Below, one piece after another: positions 9,306 through 18,320 of a DNA stretch of 64,000 nucleotides. Origin of the DNA: Streptomyces sp. NBC_00271. Its GTDB lineage: Bacteria; Actinomycetota; Actinomycetes; Streptomycetales; Streptomycetaceae. The notes below the pieces were generated by a model. It made no database searches, had not been told where the DNA came from, and saw nothing but the letters and a program-made list of their open reading frames with translations. Every line of letters starts with the position of its first letter. Positions within the stretch are counted from its first letter, which is position 1. The stretch covers positions 7,564,001 through 7,628,000 of the forward strand of contig NZ_CP108070.1 of the NCBI RefSeq assembly GCF_036178845.1, written 5' to 3'. The position numbers were made by a program, and so were the translations under genes.

Positions 9306-10121
9306 ATGTGCGGACGGTATGCAGCGAGTCGTAGGCCCGAGGATCTCGCAGGAATCTTTGAGGTCGAGAAGTGGGAGCCCGAGGAGACCTTGGACCCCGA
9401 CTACAACGTGGCTCCGACCAAGGACGTCTATGCCGTCCTCGACCGCCCCCTTAAGGACGCGGAGAGTCCGAAGCCGGTTCGCCAGCTGCGCAGGCTCAAG
9501 TGGGGGCTCGTCCCGTCCTGGGCCAAGACGCCCGAGGGCGGCGCCCGGATGATCAACGCCCGCGCGGAGACCGTGCACGAGAAGCCCTCGTACCGCCGTG
9601 CCTTCGCCACCCGGCGTTGCATCGTCCCCGCCGACGGCTACTACGAGTGGGTCACCGCGTCCGCCGAGCGCGATCTCGAGGTCGAGGGCAAGAAGAAGCG
9701 GCCACGCAAGCAGCCGTACTTCGTGCTCCCCGCGGACGGCTCGGTCTTCGCGATGGCCGGGCTGTACGAGTTCTGGCGCGACCGGACGCTCCCCGACGAC
9801 CACCCCCGGGCCTGGTGGGTGACGTGCTCGGTGATCACGACCGAGGCGGAGACCTCACCGCTCGCGGTCGCGCCCGCCGAGGGGCCGCACGCCCTCGCCG
9901 ACATCCACCCCCGGATGCCCCTGATGCTCACCCCGGACCGCTGGGACGCCTGGCTCGACCCGGCCCGTACGGATGTCGACGGCCTGCGCGAGCTGCTCGC
10001 GCCGCCGCCCGCCGGTCTGATGCGCGCCTATCCCGTCTCCACGGCCGTCAGTAACGTCCGCAACAACGGGCCGGAGCTGCTGAAGGAGCTGGAGGGCCCC
10101 GAAGAGGGCACACTCTTCTGA
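9306..10121 (+). CDS. SRAP-domain abasic-site shield protein (YedK/HMCES family)
   Basis: 271 residues. It begins MCGRYA, so Cys2 becomes the N-terminal catalytic residue after Met removal. This residue forms a thiazolidine crosslink with abasic sites in single-stranded DNA. Conserved Asn (MINARAETV), Glu (YYEWV) and His (DIHPRMPLML) follow in the family order. It protects replication-fork abasic sites from cleavage. A Lys-rich insert around residue 130 (EGKKKRPRKQ) fits DNA binding. The start is fixed by the MCGR signature. Confidence 0.93.
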   Translation: MCGRYAASRRPEDLAGIFEVEKWEPEETLDPDYNVAPTKDVYAVLDRPLKDAESPKPVRQLRRLKWGLVPSWAKTPEGGARMINARAETVHEKPSYRRAFATRRCIVPADGYYEWVTASAERDLEVEGKKKRPRKQPYFVLPADGSVFAMAGLYEFWRDRTLPDDHPRAWWVTCSVITTEAETSPLAVAPAEGPHALADIHPRMPLMLTPDRWDAWLDPARTDVDGLRELLAPPPAGLMRAYPVSTAVSNVRNNGPELLKELEGPEEGTLF

Positions 10122-10215
10122 CGTGACGGAGGTCATGGAAGCCTTCCGTGGCAGAGATCATGGAAGCCGTGACTGAGATCATGGAAGGCTGACGTGACGG
10201 AGATCATGGACGTGA
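10121..10215 (+). repeat. Four imperfect copies of a gene-start segment
   Basis: GTG-ACGGAGATCATGGA recurs with start-like GTG codons at 10123, 10148, 10169 and 10194, spaced 25, 21 and 25 bases apart. Only the last is in frame with the hydrolase. The copies at 10148 and 10169 share a 14-codon frame ending at TGA 10190-10192, one base before GTG 10194. The unit seems to have duplicated the gene's own translation start. Confidence 0.7.
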
Positions 10216-10838
10216 TCGAGACGGTCGAGACGGACGCCGGTACGGCCCGCGTCACCTGGCACCGGGCCAAGAAGCCACGCCTCGTGCTCGCTGTGAGTCA
10301 CGGCGCGGGCGGCGGTATCGAGGCGCGCGATCTCCAGGCGCTGGCCGCGGTGCTGCCCGGGCACGGCGTGAGCGTCGCGCTGGTCGAGCAGCCCTGGCGG
10401 GTGGCCGGGAAGAAGGTGGCGCCCGCGCCGAAGACCCTGGACGTCGGATGGCGGGGCCTGTGGTCCACGGTCGCGAAGCCCGGAGTGCCGGTGGTCGCGG
10501 GCGGGCGCAGCGCCGGGGCCCGCGTCGCCTGCCGTACGGCGACGGAACTCGGCGCCACCGCCGTCCTCGCCCTCAGTTTCCCGCTGCACCCGCCCGGCAA
10601 GCCCGAGAAGTCCCGCGCCGACGAGCTCCTCGGCGCCGGGGTGCCCACCCTTGTCGTCCAGGGTGGCAACGACCCGTTCGGCAGGCCGGCGGAGTTCCCG
10701 AAGGGCTCGCACGAGCTGATCGAGGTGCCGTACGGAGATCATGGCTTCGCCGTGCCGAAACGGGCACCGATCGACCAGGACGCGGCCCTGGAGATCGTCA
10801 CCGACGGCGTTGTGAGGTGGATCGCGTCACTCGGGTGA
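10194..10838 (+). CDS. Alpha/beta-hydrolase-family protein (dienelactone-hydrolase-like)
   Basis: A 214-residue single-domain hydrolase. An N-terminal SHGAGGG oxyanion-hole strand, the nucleophile elbow GGRSAGARVA (Ser near residue 103), and C-terminal Asp (QGGNDPFG) and His (YGDHGF) make a complete triad. The family is annotated KANL3/Tex30-like or dienelactone-hydrolase-like, and no substrate is known. The GTG start has GGAAGG upstream. The start region is repeated in the leader. It is followed by the sigR promoter. Confidence 0.8.
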   Translation: MTEIMDVIETVETDAGTARVTWHRAKKPRLVLAVSHGAGGGIEARDLQALAAVLPGHGVSVALVEQPWRVAGKKVAPAPKTLDVGWRGLWSTVAKPGVPVVAGGRSAGARVACRTATELGATAVLALSFPLHPPGKPEKSRADELLGAGVPTLVVQGGNDPFGRPAEFPKGSHELIEVPYGDHGFAVPKRAPIDQDAALEIVTDGVVRWIASLG

Positions 10839-10843
10839 CGCAC

Positions 10844-10870
10844 GGGAATGTCGGGCGGTGGACCACTGTT
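10844..10870 (+). promoter_or_regulatory. SigR-dependent promoter of sigR (sigRp2-like)
   Basis: GGGAAT at 10844-10849, an 18-base spacer and GTT at 10868-10870 match the known sigma-R consensus GGGAAT-N18-GTT exactly. It lies about 60 bases upstream of the long-form start of sigR, so sigma-R amplifies its own synthesis under thiol oxidation, as described for S. coelicolor. Confidence 0.88.
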
Positions 10871-10928
10871 GTGTCGAGCAGACAGCACGGAGCGTGCTGA
10901 ACCGTTCGAACGAGAGGAAGTCCGCCGC

Positions 10929-11777
10929 ATGGGTTCGACCATCTGCCCGAACCGCAGCAGTAGCCCTGAGCTGGACTGGACGGTGCTGCACGCGGCGAAG
11001 ACCGCCCCCGTTCGAGCGGCGGCGGGTGTGGATGTTCGTCTATCCTCCGATTCGAGTGGGACCGGTTTCGGTCCTGCCACGTCGCTGGAGGAGGTGGGTC
11101 CGGTCACTGGGACCGACGCAGGGACCGATCACGGCCAGGCGGAGCAGCCCGAGGGCCAGGGCACGAGCACGGAGTCGTCCGCCGAGCGCACCGCGCGCTT
11201 CGAGCGGGACGCGCTCGAATTCCTCGACCAGATGTACTCGGCCGCCCTGCGCATGACGCGCAACCCGGCCGACGCCGAGGATCTGGTGCAGGAGACGTAC
11301 GCGAAGGCGTACGCGTCCTTCCACCAGTTCCGCGAGGGCACCAACCTCAAGGCTTGGCTGTATCGCATTCTCACCAACACCTTCATCAACTCGTACCGCA
11401 AGAAGCAGCGCGAACCCCAGCGCAGTGCGGCCGAGGAGATCGAGGACTGGCAGCTCGCGCGTGCCGAGTCGCACATGTCGACCGGTCTGCGCTCCGCGGA
11501 GTCGCAGGCGCTCGACCACCTGCCCGACTCGGACGTCAAGGCTGCACTGCAGGCGATCCCCGAGGAATTCCGCATCGCGGTCTATCTCGCTGATGTAGAA
11601 GGCTTTGCGTACAAGGAGATCGCGGACATCATGGGGACACCCATCGGTACGGTGATGTCCCGGCTGCACCGGGGCCGTCGCCAACTGCGCGGCATGCTCG
11701 AGGACTACGCCCGTGACCGCGGGCTGGTCCCGGCCGGCGCCGGAGAGTCGAACGAAGCGAAAGGCTCGGGCTCATGA
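10929..11777 (+). CDS. sigR: Thiol-oxidative-stress ECF sigma factor SigR, with long and short forms
   Basis: The short form starts at GTG 11094 (GGAGGAG just upstream) and is 227 residues, the length known for S. coelicolor sigma-R. The listed long form starts at ATG 10929 (GAGAGGAAG upstream) and adds exactly 55 residues. That matches the unstable sigma-R' isoform made from the stress-induced promoter. Region 2 is [20 protein letters not shown], and region 4 is [20 protein letters not shown]. It directs thioredoxin, mycothiol and proteostasis genes. It overlaps rsrA by ATGA. Confidence 0.95.
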   Translation: MGSTICPNRSSSPELDWTVLHAAKTAPVRAAAGVDVRLSSDSSGTGFGPATSLEEVGPVTGTDAGTDHGQAEQPEGQGTSTESSAERTARFERDALEFLDQMYSAALRMTRNPADAEDLVQETYAKAYASFHQFREGTNLKAWLYRILTNTFINSYRKKQREPQRSAAEEIEDWQLARAESHMSTGLRSAESQALDHLPDSDVKAALQAIPEEFRIAVYLADVEGFAYKEIADIMGTPIGTVMSRLHRGRRQLRGMLEDYARDRGLVPAGAGESNEAKGSGS

Positions 11778-12076
11778 GCTGCGGAGAGCCGCACGAGACG
11801 GATTGCAGTGAGGTACTCGACCACCTGTACGAGTTCCTCGACCATGAGATGCCGGACTCGGACTGCACCAAGTTCGAGGTGCACTTCGAGGAGTGCTCCC
11901 CGTGTCTCGAGAAGTACGGACTCGAGCAGGCCGTGAAGAAGTTGGTCAAGCGGTGCTGCGGCCAGGACGACGTGCCGACCGATCTGCGCGCCAAGGTCAT
12001 GGGTCGTATCGACCTGATCCGCTCCGGTCAGACCGTGCCCGAGCACGACGTCACCGCGACGCCCCAGGAGTCCTGA
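11774..12076 (+). CDS. rsrA: Zinc anti-sigma factor RsrA
   Basis: A 100-residue ZAS-family redox switch. Residues C11, H37, C41 and C44 (HFEECSPC) form the zinc site, and C61-C62 follow, all at the positions known for S. coelicolor RsrA. Reduced zinc-bound RsrA holds sigma-R inactive; disulfide formation ejects zinc and frees it. The ATG overlaps the sigR TGA, so the pair is translationally coupled, which keeps stoichiometry. Confidence 0.96.
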   Translation: MSCGEPHETDCSEVLDHLYEFLDHEMPDSDCTKFEVHFEECSPCLEKYGLEQAVKKLVKRCCGQDDVPTDLRAKVMGRIDLIRSGQTVPEHDVTATPQES

Positions 12077-12116
12077 ACTCCCCGGGAAGATCGTCCGGTT
12101 ATCACCCGAACGTGCT

Positions 12117-12143
12117 AATCCGCGGGCTCCGAGCCCGCGGATT
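12117..12143 (+). terminator. Terminator of sigR-rsrA
   Basis: A perfect 13-base inverted repeat AATCCGCGGGCTC / GAGCCCGCGGATT around a single C lies 40 bases after rsrA. There is no T run, which is usual for Streptomyces. Confidence 0.75.
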
Positions 12144-12231
12144 CGGCCATTGCCGCCCCCGTACCGTTCCCACCGCCCTAGGCTCCGGAGCCTGACCGGG
12201 GCAGGAGACGTCCGGGGGAGGGAACGAGGCG

Positions 12232-13713
12232 ATGGGGTCGATTCCGACGTGGGCCCGTTTCTACGTCGTCTGTGTCGTCCTGGCCGCCGTGGCCTGCCTG
12301 GCTCCGCTGCCCGCCGTTCACGCACCCTGGTGGATCGTCGCCCTGCTCGCCGCGCTGTACGCCGGCTGCGAGCGGATCCCCTTCCCGCACAGCCCCAAGG
12401 GTGCCGCCACCCGCGTCGCCGAGCGGGGCGCCCCCAGAGGGCTGGGCACCTTCCTGCCCGTGCTGCTCGCCGGGGCCTTTCTGCTGCCGCCGGCGGCAGC
12501 CGCGCTCGTGGCGCTGCCGGGCGCGCTGCTCGCCCGTGTGGAGCAGCGGCCGCGGTGGCTGCGGCGGGTCTGGCGCGCGGCCCAGCTCGCCGTCGCGGTC
12601 TGGGCGGCGTCCCGGGTGCACTGGGCGCTGGGCGGCCGGGACGCGGTCGCCCTTCCCCACTTCCCGTACGCGCTCGTGCCCGCCGGGGCCGCGGTGCTCA
12701 CCTTCTGCGTGGTGCTGACCGCGCTCGACGGCGGGATCCTCGCGCTCGCCGAGCGGGTGCCGGTGCGGGGTGCCTGGCGCGGGCTCTTCTCGCGCTCCCT
12801 CGCCTCCGTCGCCGTGCACGGGCTCGCCGGGCTGATGATGGCGGTGCTGTGGCGCAGTCCGTACGGTCCCGTCGCCGCGTTGCTCGTCCTGCTGCCGATG
12901 TACGTGTCCTGTTGGGCGTTCGCCCAGTACCACCGGGAGCGGGCCGCCCACCAGGCCACCATCCGGGCCCTCGTGCAGGCCGTCGACATCAAGGACGGGT
13001 ACACGCGCGGGCACAGTGAGCGGGTCGGGCAGGCGTCCATGATGATCGCCCGTGAGCTGGGCATGGACGACGAGCGTGTCGAAGTGCTGCGCTTCGCCGG
13101 GATCCTGCACGACGTGGGGAAACTGGGCGTGCCCACGCGGCTCCTGCGCAAGGACGGGCCGCTGACGCCGGAGGAACGGCGGATCATCGAGCTGCATCCC
13201 GAGTACGGGCACGAGATGGTGCGCGGCATCGGCTTCCTCGGGGAGGCGCGGTCGGCGATCCTGCACCACCATGAGCGGATCGACGGGAGCGGGTACCCGT
13301 ACGGGCTGGTGGGACGCCAGATCCCGGAGTTCGCACGCGTGGTGGCCGTCGCCGACGCGTTCGACGCGATGACGTCGACCCGGTCCTACCGGCGGGCCAG
13401 GCCGGTGCCGGTGGCGCTGGAGGAACTGGAACGGTGTGCGGGGGCGCAGTTCGATCCGGGGATGGTACGGGCCCTGGTGCGAGCGCTGAACCGACACGGG
13501 TGGCATCCTGCGGTGACCGCGGGGGTTTACCCGCCCTCCCCCGAGTTCTCGACTTCGCTCGAACAGGGGGGACCCCCATCGCCCGTTTCCAGTCGGACAG
13601 AGGGGAACCCGACAGACAAAGACGCATCCCCGACGAGGACGACGGGTACGCGTCCCTTGGGCGCCGACGAGTCCCCTCCGTCGGGCGGTGGCGTCGGGCG
13701 GGGGCGGTCATGA
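12232..13713 (+). CDS. Membrane HD-GYP-domain protein
   Basis: 493 residues. The N-terminal half (about 1-245) is a membrane region of six or more helices with no known sensor motif. Residues 255-430 form an HD-type phosphohydrolase domain with RGHSERV, LHDVGKLGVP and HHHERIDGSGYPYGL. The HDxGK and GYP signatures are those of HD-GYP cyclic-di-GMP phosphodiesterases. The C-terminal ~65 residues are low-complexity Ser/Pro/Thr. Its stop overlaps the next gene's start (ATGA), so the two are made together. Confidence 0.88.
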   Translation: MGSIPTWARFYVVCVVLAAVACLAPLPAVHAPWWIVALLAALYAGCERIPFPHSPKGAATRVAERGAPRGLGTFLPVLLAGAFLLPPAAAALVALPGALLARVEQRPRWLRRVWRAAQLAVAVWAASRVHWALGGRDAVALPHFPYALVPAGAAVLTFCVVLTALDGGILALAERVPVRGAWRGLFSRSLASVAVHGLAGLMMAVLWRSPYGPVAALLVLLPMYVSCWAFAQYHRERAAHQATIRALVQAVDIKDGYTRGHSERVGQASMMIARELGMDDERVEVLRFAGILHDVGKLGVPTRLLRKDGPLTPEERRIIELHPEYGHEMVRGIGFLGEARSAILHHHERIDGSGYPYGLVGRQIPEFARVVAVADAFDAMTSTRSYRRARPVPVALEELERCAGAQFDPGMVRALVRALNRHGWHPAVTAGVYPPSPEFSTSLEQGGPPSPVSSRTEGNPTDKDASPTRTTGTRPLGADESPPSGGGVGRGRS

Positions 13714-14990
13714 GTGCCGTCGGGGTGGAGATTTCCGGGTACGGGATCGTCGGGCGAGCCCCGTTCACCCTCACCCTCGTTCACGCGGTCGCCCTGCTCC
13801 TCGCCGTTGTCTCGCTGGCCGTCGTCTTCTGGCACGGTCTCGACGAACGAGGTGTCGCGCTCGCCTTCGGGATCCTCATCGCCGTGGGGGAGCTGGCCCG
13901 CTGGAGCGGGGCCGAGGAACGGGAGTCGGCGCCCCTCGCCGCCGCCGGAGCCCTCGCCTACGCGCTGCTCGGCGAGAACGCCGGACACCGCGCCGACCAC
14001 GGCGTCCTCGAGATCGTCGCCGTCGTCGTGGCCGCGGCCCTCATCGGCTGCGTACCGCACGTCGCCCGGGGCCGCGGGCCCACGGCCGACCACCTCACCC
14101 GGCGCGTGCTCACCGTCGGCTTCGCCGCGGTCTGCTTCCAACCCCTCTACAACCAGGGGAGGTTGATGGGCTGGGGCGGCCCCTCGTACGCCCTGTTGCT
14201 GGTCTCCCTGCTGGTGCTCACCGCGCTGTGCGACGCCGTGCTCGCGGCGGCGATGGCGCACGCCCGGACCCGCTGGCCCTTCGGACCGCTGCTGCGGGAC
14301 GAGCTGCGGGCCACGCTCGGCATCGGGTCGGCGGTCTGCGCGACCGGGGCCGTGATGTCGCTCGCGGTGGCGGTCGTCGGGCTGTGGGCGCTGCCCGTGT
14401 TCTCGCTGCCCCTGCTGCTCACCCAGCTCTCCGTTCGGCGGTACGCCGCCGTGCGCGTCACCTATCGGCAGACGATCGCCTCACTCGCGCGGGCGACCGA
14501 GATCGCCGGGTACACCCCCACCGGGCACGCCCGGCGGGTCGCCGAGCTCAGCCGGGCCGTCGGCCGTGAGCTGGGCCTGTCCGAGCCCGATCTGACCGTC
14601 CTGGAGTACGCGGCGCTCATGCACGACATCGGACAGCTCAGCCTCGTCGACCCGGTGCCGGCCGGAGCCACCTCCGTGCTCTCCGCCGACGAGCAGCGGC
14701 GCATCGCCCTCCTCGGCGGCGCCGTCGTACGTCAGACCGGCGTGGACGCCGAGGTCGCCGTGGTCGTGGAGCGGCAGGCCGATCCGTACCGGGAGCAGCC
14801 GGTCACGGCACGGATCGTGCGGGCCGTCAACGCATACGAGGAGATGGCCAGGGAAGCAGGCCCGGGAGGGCCCCTCACCGCCCTGGAGAAGCTGCGCCTG
14901 GCCACCGCCCGCGACTATCAGCCCGAGGTCGTGGAGTCGCTGGCCAGGGTCCTGTTGCGGGGCACCCTTACCCTGCCCCAGGCTGGGTAA
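13710..14990 (+). CDS. Membrane protein with degenerate HD domain
   Basis: A 426-residue partner of the preceding protein with the same plan: hydrophobic N-terminal half (1-240), then an HD-like domain with TGHARRVAELS and LMHDIGQLSL. HD is kept, but the Lys of HDxGK is Gln, and the HHE-GYP region is replaced by VVVERQADPYREQ. It is therefore probably inactive on cyclic-di-GMP and may be a regulatory pseudoenzyme. It arose by tandem duplication, judged by layout. The ATG overlaps the upstream TGA. Confidence 0.82.
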   Translation: MSAVGVEISGYGIVGRAPFTLTLVHAVALLLAVVSLAVVFWHGLDERGVALAFGILIAVGELARWSGAEERESAPLAAAGALAYALLGENAGHRADHGVLEIVAVVVAAALIGCVPHVARGRGPTADHLTRRVLTVGFAAVCFQPLYNQGRLMGWGGPSYALLLVSLLVLTALCDAVLAAAMAHARTRWPFGPLLRDELRATLGIGSAVCATGAVMSLAVAVVGLWALPVFSLPLLLTQLSVRRYAAVRVTYRQTIASLARATEIAGYTPTGHARRVAELSRAVGRELGLSEPDLTVLEYAALMHDIGQLSLVDPVPAGATSVLSADEQRRIALLGGAVVRQTGVDAEVAVVVERQADPYREQPVTARIVRAVNAYEEMAREAGPGGPLTALEKLRLATARDYQPEVVESLARVLLRGTLTLPQAG

Positions 14991-15143
14991 CCCATGGGTA
15001 ATGAGCGCCCGTCCAACGGTCCGTGGTTGGATGCGAGGAAGAGGGCGTTCGGGGGCACGGGCCAGCCCGGGGCTGCGCTGTCTTCAGGAAACTCTTCAAA
15101 GGACCGGCAGGCGGGAAACGCAAGGAACTGGCAGGCGGGAATC

Positions 15144-16124
15144 GTGAGGATCTTCGGCAAGGGACGACACCGGCCCTCCGCCTCATGGCGGCAGGCCACC
15201 GATCGCGCGTTCACGCTGATCGGCGACGGCCGGTACGAGGACGCGGGAGCGCTGTTGACGCGCGCCGCGGACCTGGAGCCCTGGCTGTCGGAGTCCTGGT
15301 TCAACCTGGCCCTGCTGCACAAGTTCCGGCACGACTGGGAGCAGGCGCGGGCCGCGGGCCTCAGGGCCGTCGCACTTCTCGACCGGGAGACGGGCGCCCC
15401 CGACTGGTGGAACGTCGGGATCGCCGCCACCGCCCTGCAGGACTGGCCGCTGGCCCGCCGTGCCTGGCAGGCGTACGGGCTGCGGGTGCCCGGCGGGGCC
15501 GCCGTCTCCGGGGAACCGGTGGGCATGGACCTCGGCAGTGCGGCCGTACGGCTGTCGCCGGAGGGCGAGGCCGAGGTCGTGTGGGGGCGCAGGCTCGATC
15601 CGGCCCGGGTGGAGGTCCTGTCCATTCCGCTGCCGTCCTCGGGGCGGCGCTGGGGCGAGGTCGTGCTGCACGACGGTGTCCCGCACGGGGAGCGGACGAC
15701 CGCCGCCGGGCACGCCTATCCCGTCTTCGACGAGATCGAGCTGTGGGCGCCCTCCCCGGTGCCCACCTGGGTGGTCCTCCTGGAGGCCGCCACCGAGGAG
15801 GACCGCGACGCCCTGGAGCAGCTCGCGGCGGACGCCGGCTTCGCCGCGGAGGACTGGTCCTCGTCCGTACGGCTGCTGTGCCGGATGTGTTCCGAGTCGC
15901 GGATGCCGTCCGACGAGGGCGACGGTGAGCATCTCGACCCGCACGACCACAGCGAGCCCGGGCATCCGGGGCCGCTCGGTCACCGCACCGACGGGCAGCT
16001 GTGGGTGCCGGAGCGGGAGTGCGGGGTGGCTGCGCCGGCCGGGCTGGTGCGGGGGCTGTTGGACGGGTGGGTCGCCGACAGTCCGGACTCCCGGGACTGG
16101 CGGGATCTCGAAGAGGTTTGCTGA
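15144..16124 (+). CDS. TPR-containing protein of unknown function
   Basis: 326 residues from GTG 15144 (GGCGGGAATC upstream). Two TPR units near residues 20-115 (ALLTRAADLEPWLSESWFNLALL; WWNVGIAATALQDWPLARRAW) precede a conserved Streptomyces domain with no motif I know, ending in an acidic stretch with HDHSEPGHPG. An upstream ATG at 14994 would add 50 low-complexity residues and is less likely. It precedes def on the same strand. The function is unknown. Confidence 0.75.
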   Translation: MRIFGKGRHRPSASWRQATDRAFTLIGDGRYEDAGALLTRAADLEPWLSESWFNLALLHKFRHDWEQARAAGLRAVALLDRETGAPDWWNVGIAATALQDWPLARRAWQAYGLRVPGGAAVSGEPVGMDLGSAAVRLSPEGEAEVVWGRRLDPARVEVLSIPLPSSGRRWGEVVLHDGVPHGERTTAAGHAYPVFDEIELWAPSPVPTWVVLLEAATEEDRDALEQLAADAGFAAEDWSSSVRLLCRMCSESRMPSDEGDGEHLDPHDHSEPGHPGPLGHRTDGQLWVPERECGVAAPAGLVRGLLDGWVADSPDSRDWRDLEEVC

Positions 16125-16274
16125 GCGTCGCGGGTTCACCGCGGGCCGGTGGGTGCTTGTCGCGCCCACGCGGCGGAGCCGCAGATCAACACAGTCCCGC
16201 GCCCTCGCCGGGCGCCACCCCCGTACCCTGTATGAGCACCACACCCCTGGTTTCGAGGAAGGCGTACGTCGGTC

Positions 16275-16925
16275 ATGGCGCAGCAGGACACCGAGCAGCA
16301 GCACTCTGGAGTGCTCCCCGTGGACGACGAGGGTTTCGTCAACGACACCGAGGACGGTGAGGAGCGCGAGGCGGCCTACCGTGAGCGCGGTACCTCGCGG
16401 CCGATCACGGTCGTCGGCAACCCGGTGCTGCACAAGGAGTGCAAGGACGTCACCGAGTTCGGGCCCGAGCTCGACCAGCTGGTCGCCGACATGTTCGCCA
16501 GCCAGCGCACCGCCGAGGGCGTGGGCCTGGCGGCGAACCAGATCGGTGTCGACCTGAAGGTCTTCGTCTACGACTGCCAGGACGACGAGGGCAAGCGGCA
16601 CGTCGGTGTCGTCTGCAACCCCGTCCTCGTCGAGCTGCCCGCCGAGCAGCGCCGCCTCGACGACAGCAACGAGGGCTGCCTCTCGGTGCCGACCGCCTAC
16701 GCGCCGCTGGCCCGCCCCGACTACGCGGAGGTCACCGGGCAGGACGAGAAGGGCAACCCGATCAAGGTGCGCGGCACCGGCTACTTCGCGCGCTGCCTCC
16801 AGCACGAGACCGACCACCTGTACGGCTACCTCTACATCGACCGGCTCTCCAAGCGCGAGCGCAAGGAAGCCCTGCGGCAGATGGCCGAGAACGAGCCCCG
16901 CTACCCGATCGTCGCGAACGACTGA
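16275..16925 (+). CDS. def: Peptide deformylase
   Basis: A 216-residue iron/zinc peptide deformylase that removes the N-formyl group from nascent proteins. All three motifs are intact: [17 protein letters not shown] (metal Cys) and [12 protein letters not shown] (metal His pair and catalytic Glu). The first ~40 residues are an acidic extension found in actinobacterial type 1 enzymes. Streptomyces usually carry several def copies, and which one is the main housekeeping copy is not shown here. Confidence 0.95.
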   Translation: MAQQDTEQQHSGVLPVDDEGFVNDTEDGEEREAAYRERGTSRPITVVGNPVLHKECKDVTEFGPELDQLVADMFASQRTAEGVGLAANQIGVDLKVFVYDCQDDEGKRHVGVVCNPVLVELPAEQRRLDDSNEGCLSVPTAYAPLARPDYAEVTGQDEKGNPIKVRGTGYFARCLQHETDHLYGYLYIDRLSKRERKEALRQMAENEPRYPIVAND

Positions 16926-16970
16926 GTCGCGGCAGGACAGTTGGGGCTCGCGCGCACGCGCGGGTCGGTT

Positions 16971-17016
16971 CGAGCGGCGTCTGGTCAGGGGGAACTCCTT
17001 GACCAGGCGCCGTTCG
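16971..17016 (+). terminator. Terminator of def
   Basis: The arms CGAGCGGCGTCTGGTCAGGG and CTCCTTGACCAGGCGCCGTT pair over about 20 bp with a few G-T or mismatched positions, 46 bases after def. It isolates the terpene locus. Confidence 0.7.
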
Positions 17017-17117
17017 CATGTGCGTCGCACATCCGATCCCTTGTGCTCCTCTAGTGATCCATATTCAGTCACACAAGGGGAGATTCTCAGCACTGTGGGG
17101 TAGCGAGTGGAGTAAAT

Positions 17118-17132
17118 CCGTTCCCAGAACGG
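17118..17132. promoter_or_regulatory. Palindrome in the terpene-operon leader
   Basis: CCGTTC-CCA-GAACGG is a perfect 6+6 palindrome about 100 bases before the terpene synthase start. The surrounding 100 bases are A+T-rich for this genome and hold the likely promoter. It is a candidate operator; the regulator is unknown. Confidence 0.4.
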
Positions 17133-17234
17133 TCAGTTGTGGTGCTGAATGGGAAGTGCGGGGATACGCAACGGCGCACGCCCGGCACAGCGGGAGGGGC
17201 GCGGCGTCAACTGGCGGCTGAGAGGGGTTTGTTC

Positions 17235-18320
17235 GTGCATGCATTCTCACACGGCACTTCATCGACACCGACCGTGGTCGCGGTTCCACCGGCGCTCTCT
17301 CTCCCGGTGATCGAGTCCGCGTTTCCCCGCCAACTGCACCCGTATTGGCCGAGGCTTCAGGAGAACACACGTTCGTGGCTGAGGGAAAAACGCCTCATGC
17401 CGGCGGACAAGGTCGACGAATATGCCGACGGCCTTTGCTATACGGACCTGATGGCGGGCTACTACATTGGCGCTCCCGACGAGGTCATGCAGGCGATAGC
17501 GGACTACAGCGCGTGGTTCTTCGTCTGGGACGACCGCCACGACCGCGATGTCATCCACGGCAGGCCCGGCGCCTGGCGGAGGCTCCGGTTCCAGCTTCAT
17601 GCGGCTCTCGACTCCCCGAGGGAGCACCTGCACCACCGGGATCCCCTGGTCGCGGGGTTCGCGGACACCATGGTGCGCCTGTACTCGTTCCCGACCAGGA
17701 AGTGGAACGCGCGCTTCGCCCGGCATTTCCACGCGGTGATCGAGGCGTACGACCGGGAATTCCGCAACCGTGTCAACGGCACCGTGCCCACGGTCGAGGA
17801 ATATCTGGAACTGCGGCGGCTCACCTTCGCGCACTGGATCTGGACCGACCTTCTGGAGCCGAGCGCGGGCTGCGAACTTCCCACCGCCGTGCGGAACCAT
17901 TTCGCATATCGGCGGGCGGCGCTGCTGAGCCAGGAATTCGCGGCCTGGTACAACGATCTCTGCTCGCTCCCGAAAGAAATCGCGGGCGACGAGGTCCACA
18001 ATCTCGGAATCAGCCTCATCCATCACGAGGGGCTGACACTCGAAGAAGCGGTCCAGGACATCCGGCGGCGGATCGAGGAATGCATCACCGAATTCCTCGA
18101 CGCGGAAAAGGACCTCAACCGGTTCGCCGAAACACTCGCGGACGGCACCGTGCACGGCAAGGAATTGAGCCTCGCCGTGAAAGCGTGCCTCGGCAATATG
18201 CGGAACTGGTTCAGCTCCGTGTACTGGTTCCACCACGAGTCCGGCCGGTACACCGTCGACAGCTGGGACGACCGCTCCACACCCCCGTACGTCAACAACG
18301 AAGCGGCAGGTGAGTCATGA
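17235..18320 (+). CDS. Epi-isozizaene synthase (sesquiterpene cyclase)
   Basis: A 361-residue class I terpene synthase that cyclises farnesyl diphosphate to epi-isozizaene, the precursor of the antibiotic albaflavenone. The Mg2+ motif D99-DRHD and the NSE motif NDLCSLPKE are intact, and the C-terminal [20 protein letters not shown] matches the S. coelicolor enzyme as I recall it. GTG 17235 ([15 protein letters not shown] 7 bases upstream) gives the known length. Its stop overlaps the P450 start (ATGA). Confidence 0.95.
   Translation: MHAFSHGTSSTPTVVAVPPALSLPVIESAFPRQLHPYWPRLQENTRSWLREKRLMPADKVDEYADGLCYTDLMAGYYIGAPDEVMQAIADYSAWFFVWDDRHDRDVIHGRPGAWRRLRFQLHAALDSPREHLHHRDPLVAGFADTMVRLYSFPTRKWNARFARHFHAVIEAYDREFRNRVNGTVPTVEEYLELRRLTFAHWIWTDLLEPSAGCELPTAVRNHFAYRRAALLSQEFAAWYNDLCSLPKEIAGDEVHNLGISLIHHEGLTLEEAVQDIRRRIEECITEFLDAEKDLNRFAETLADGTVHGKELSLAVKACLGNMRNWFSSVYWFHHESGRYTVDSWDDRSTPPYVNNEAAGES

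Noticed and set aside
15183..17093. Long minus-strand frame opposite the TPR gene and def
   Set aside because: It is antisense to two well-supported genes and shows no motif.
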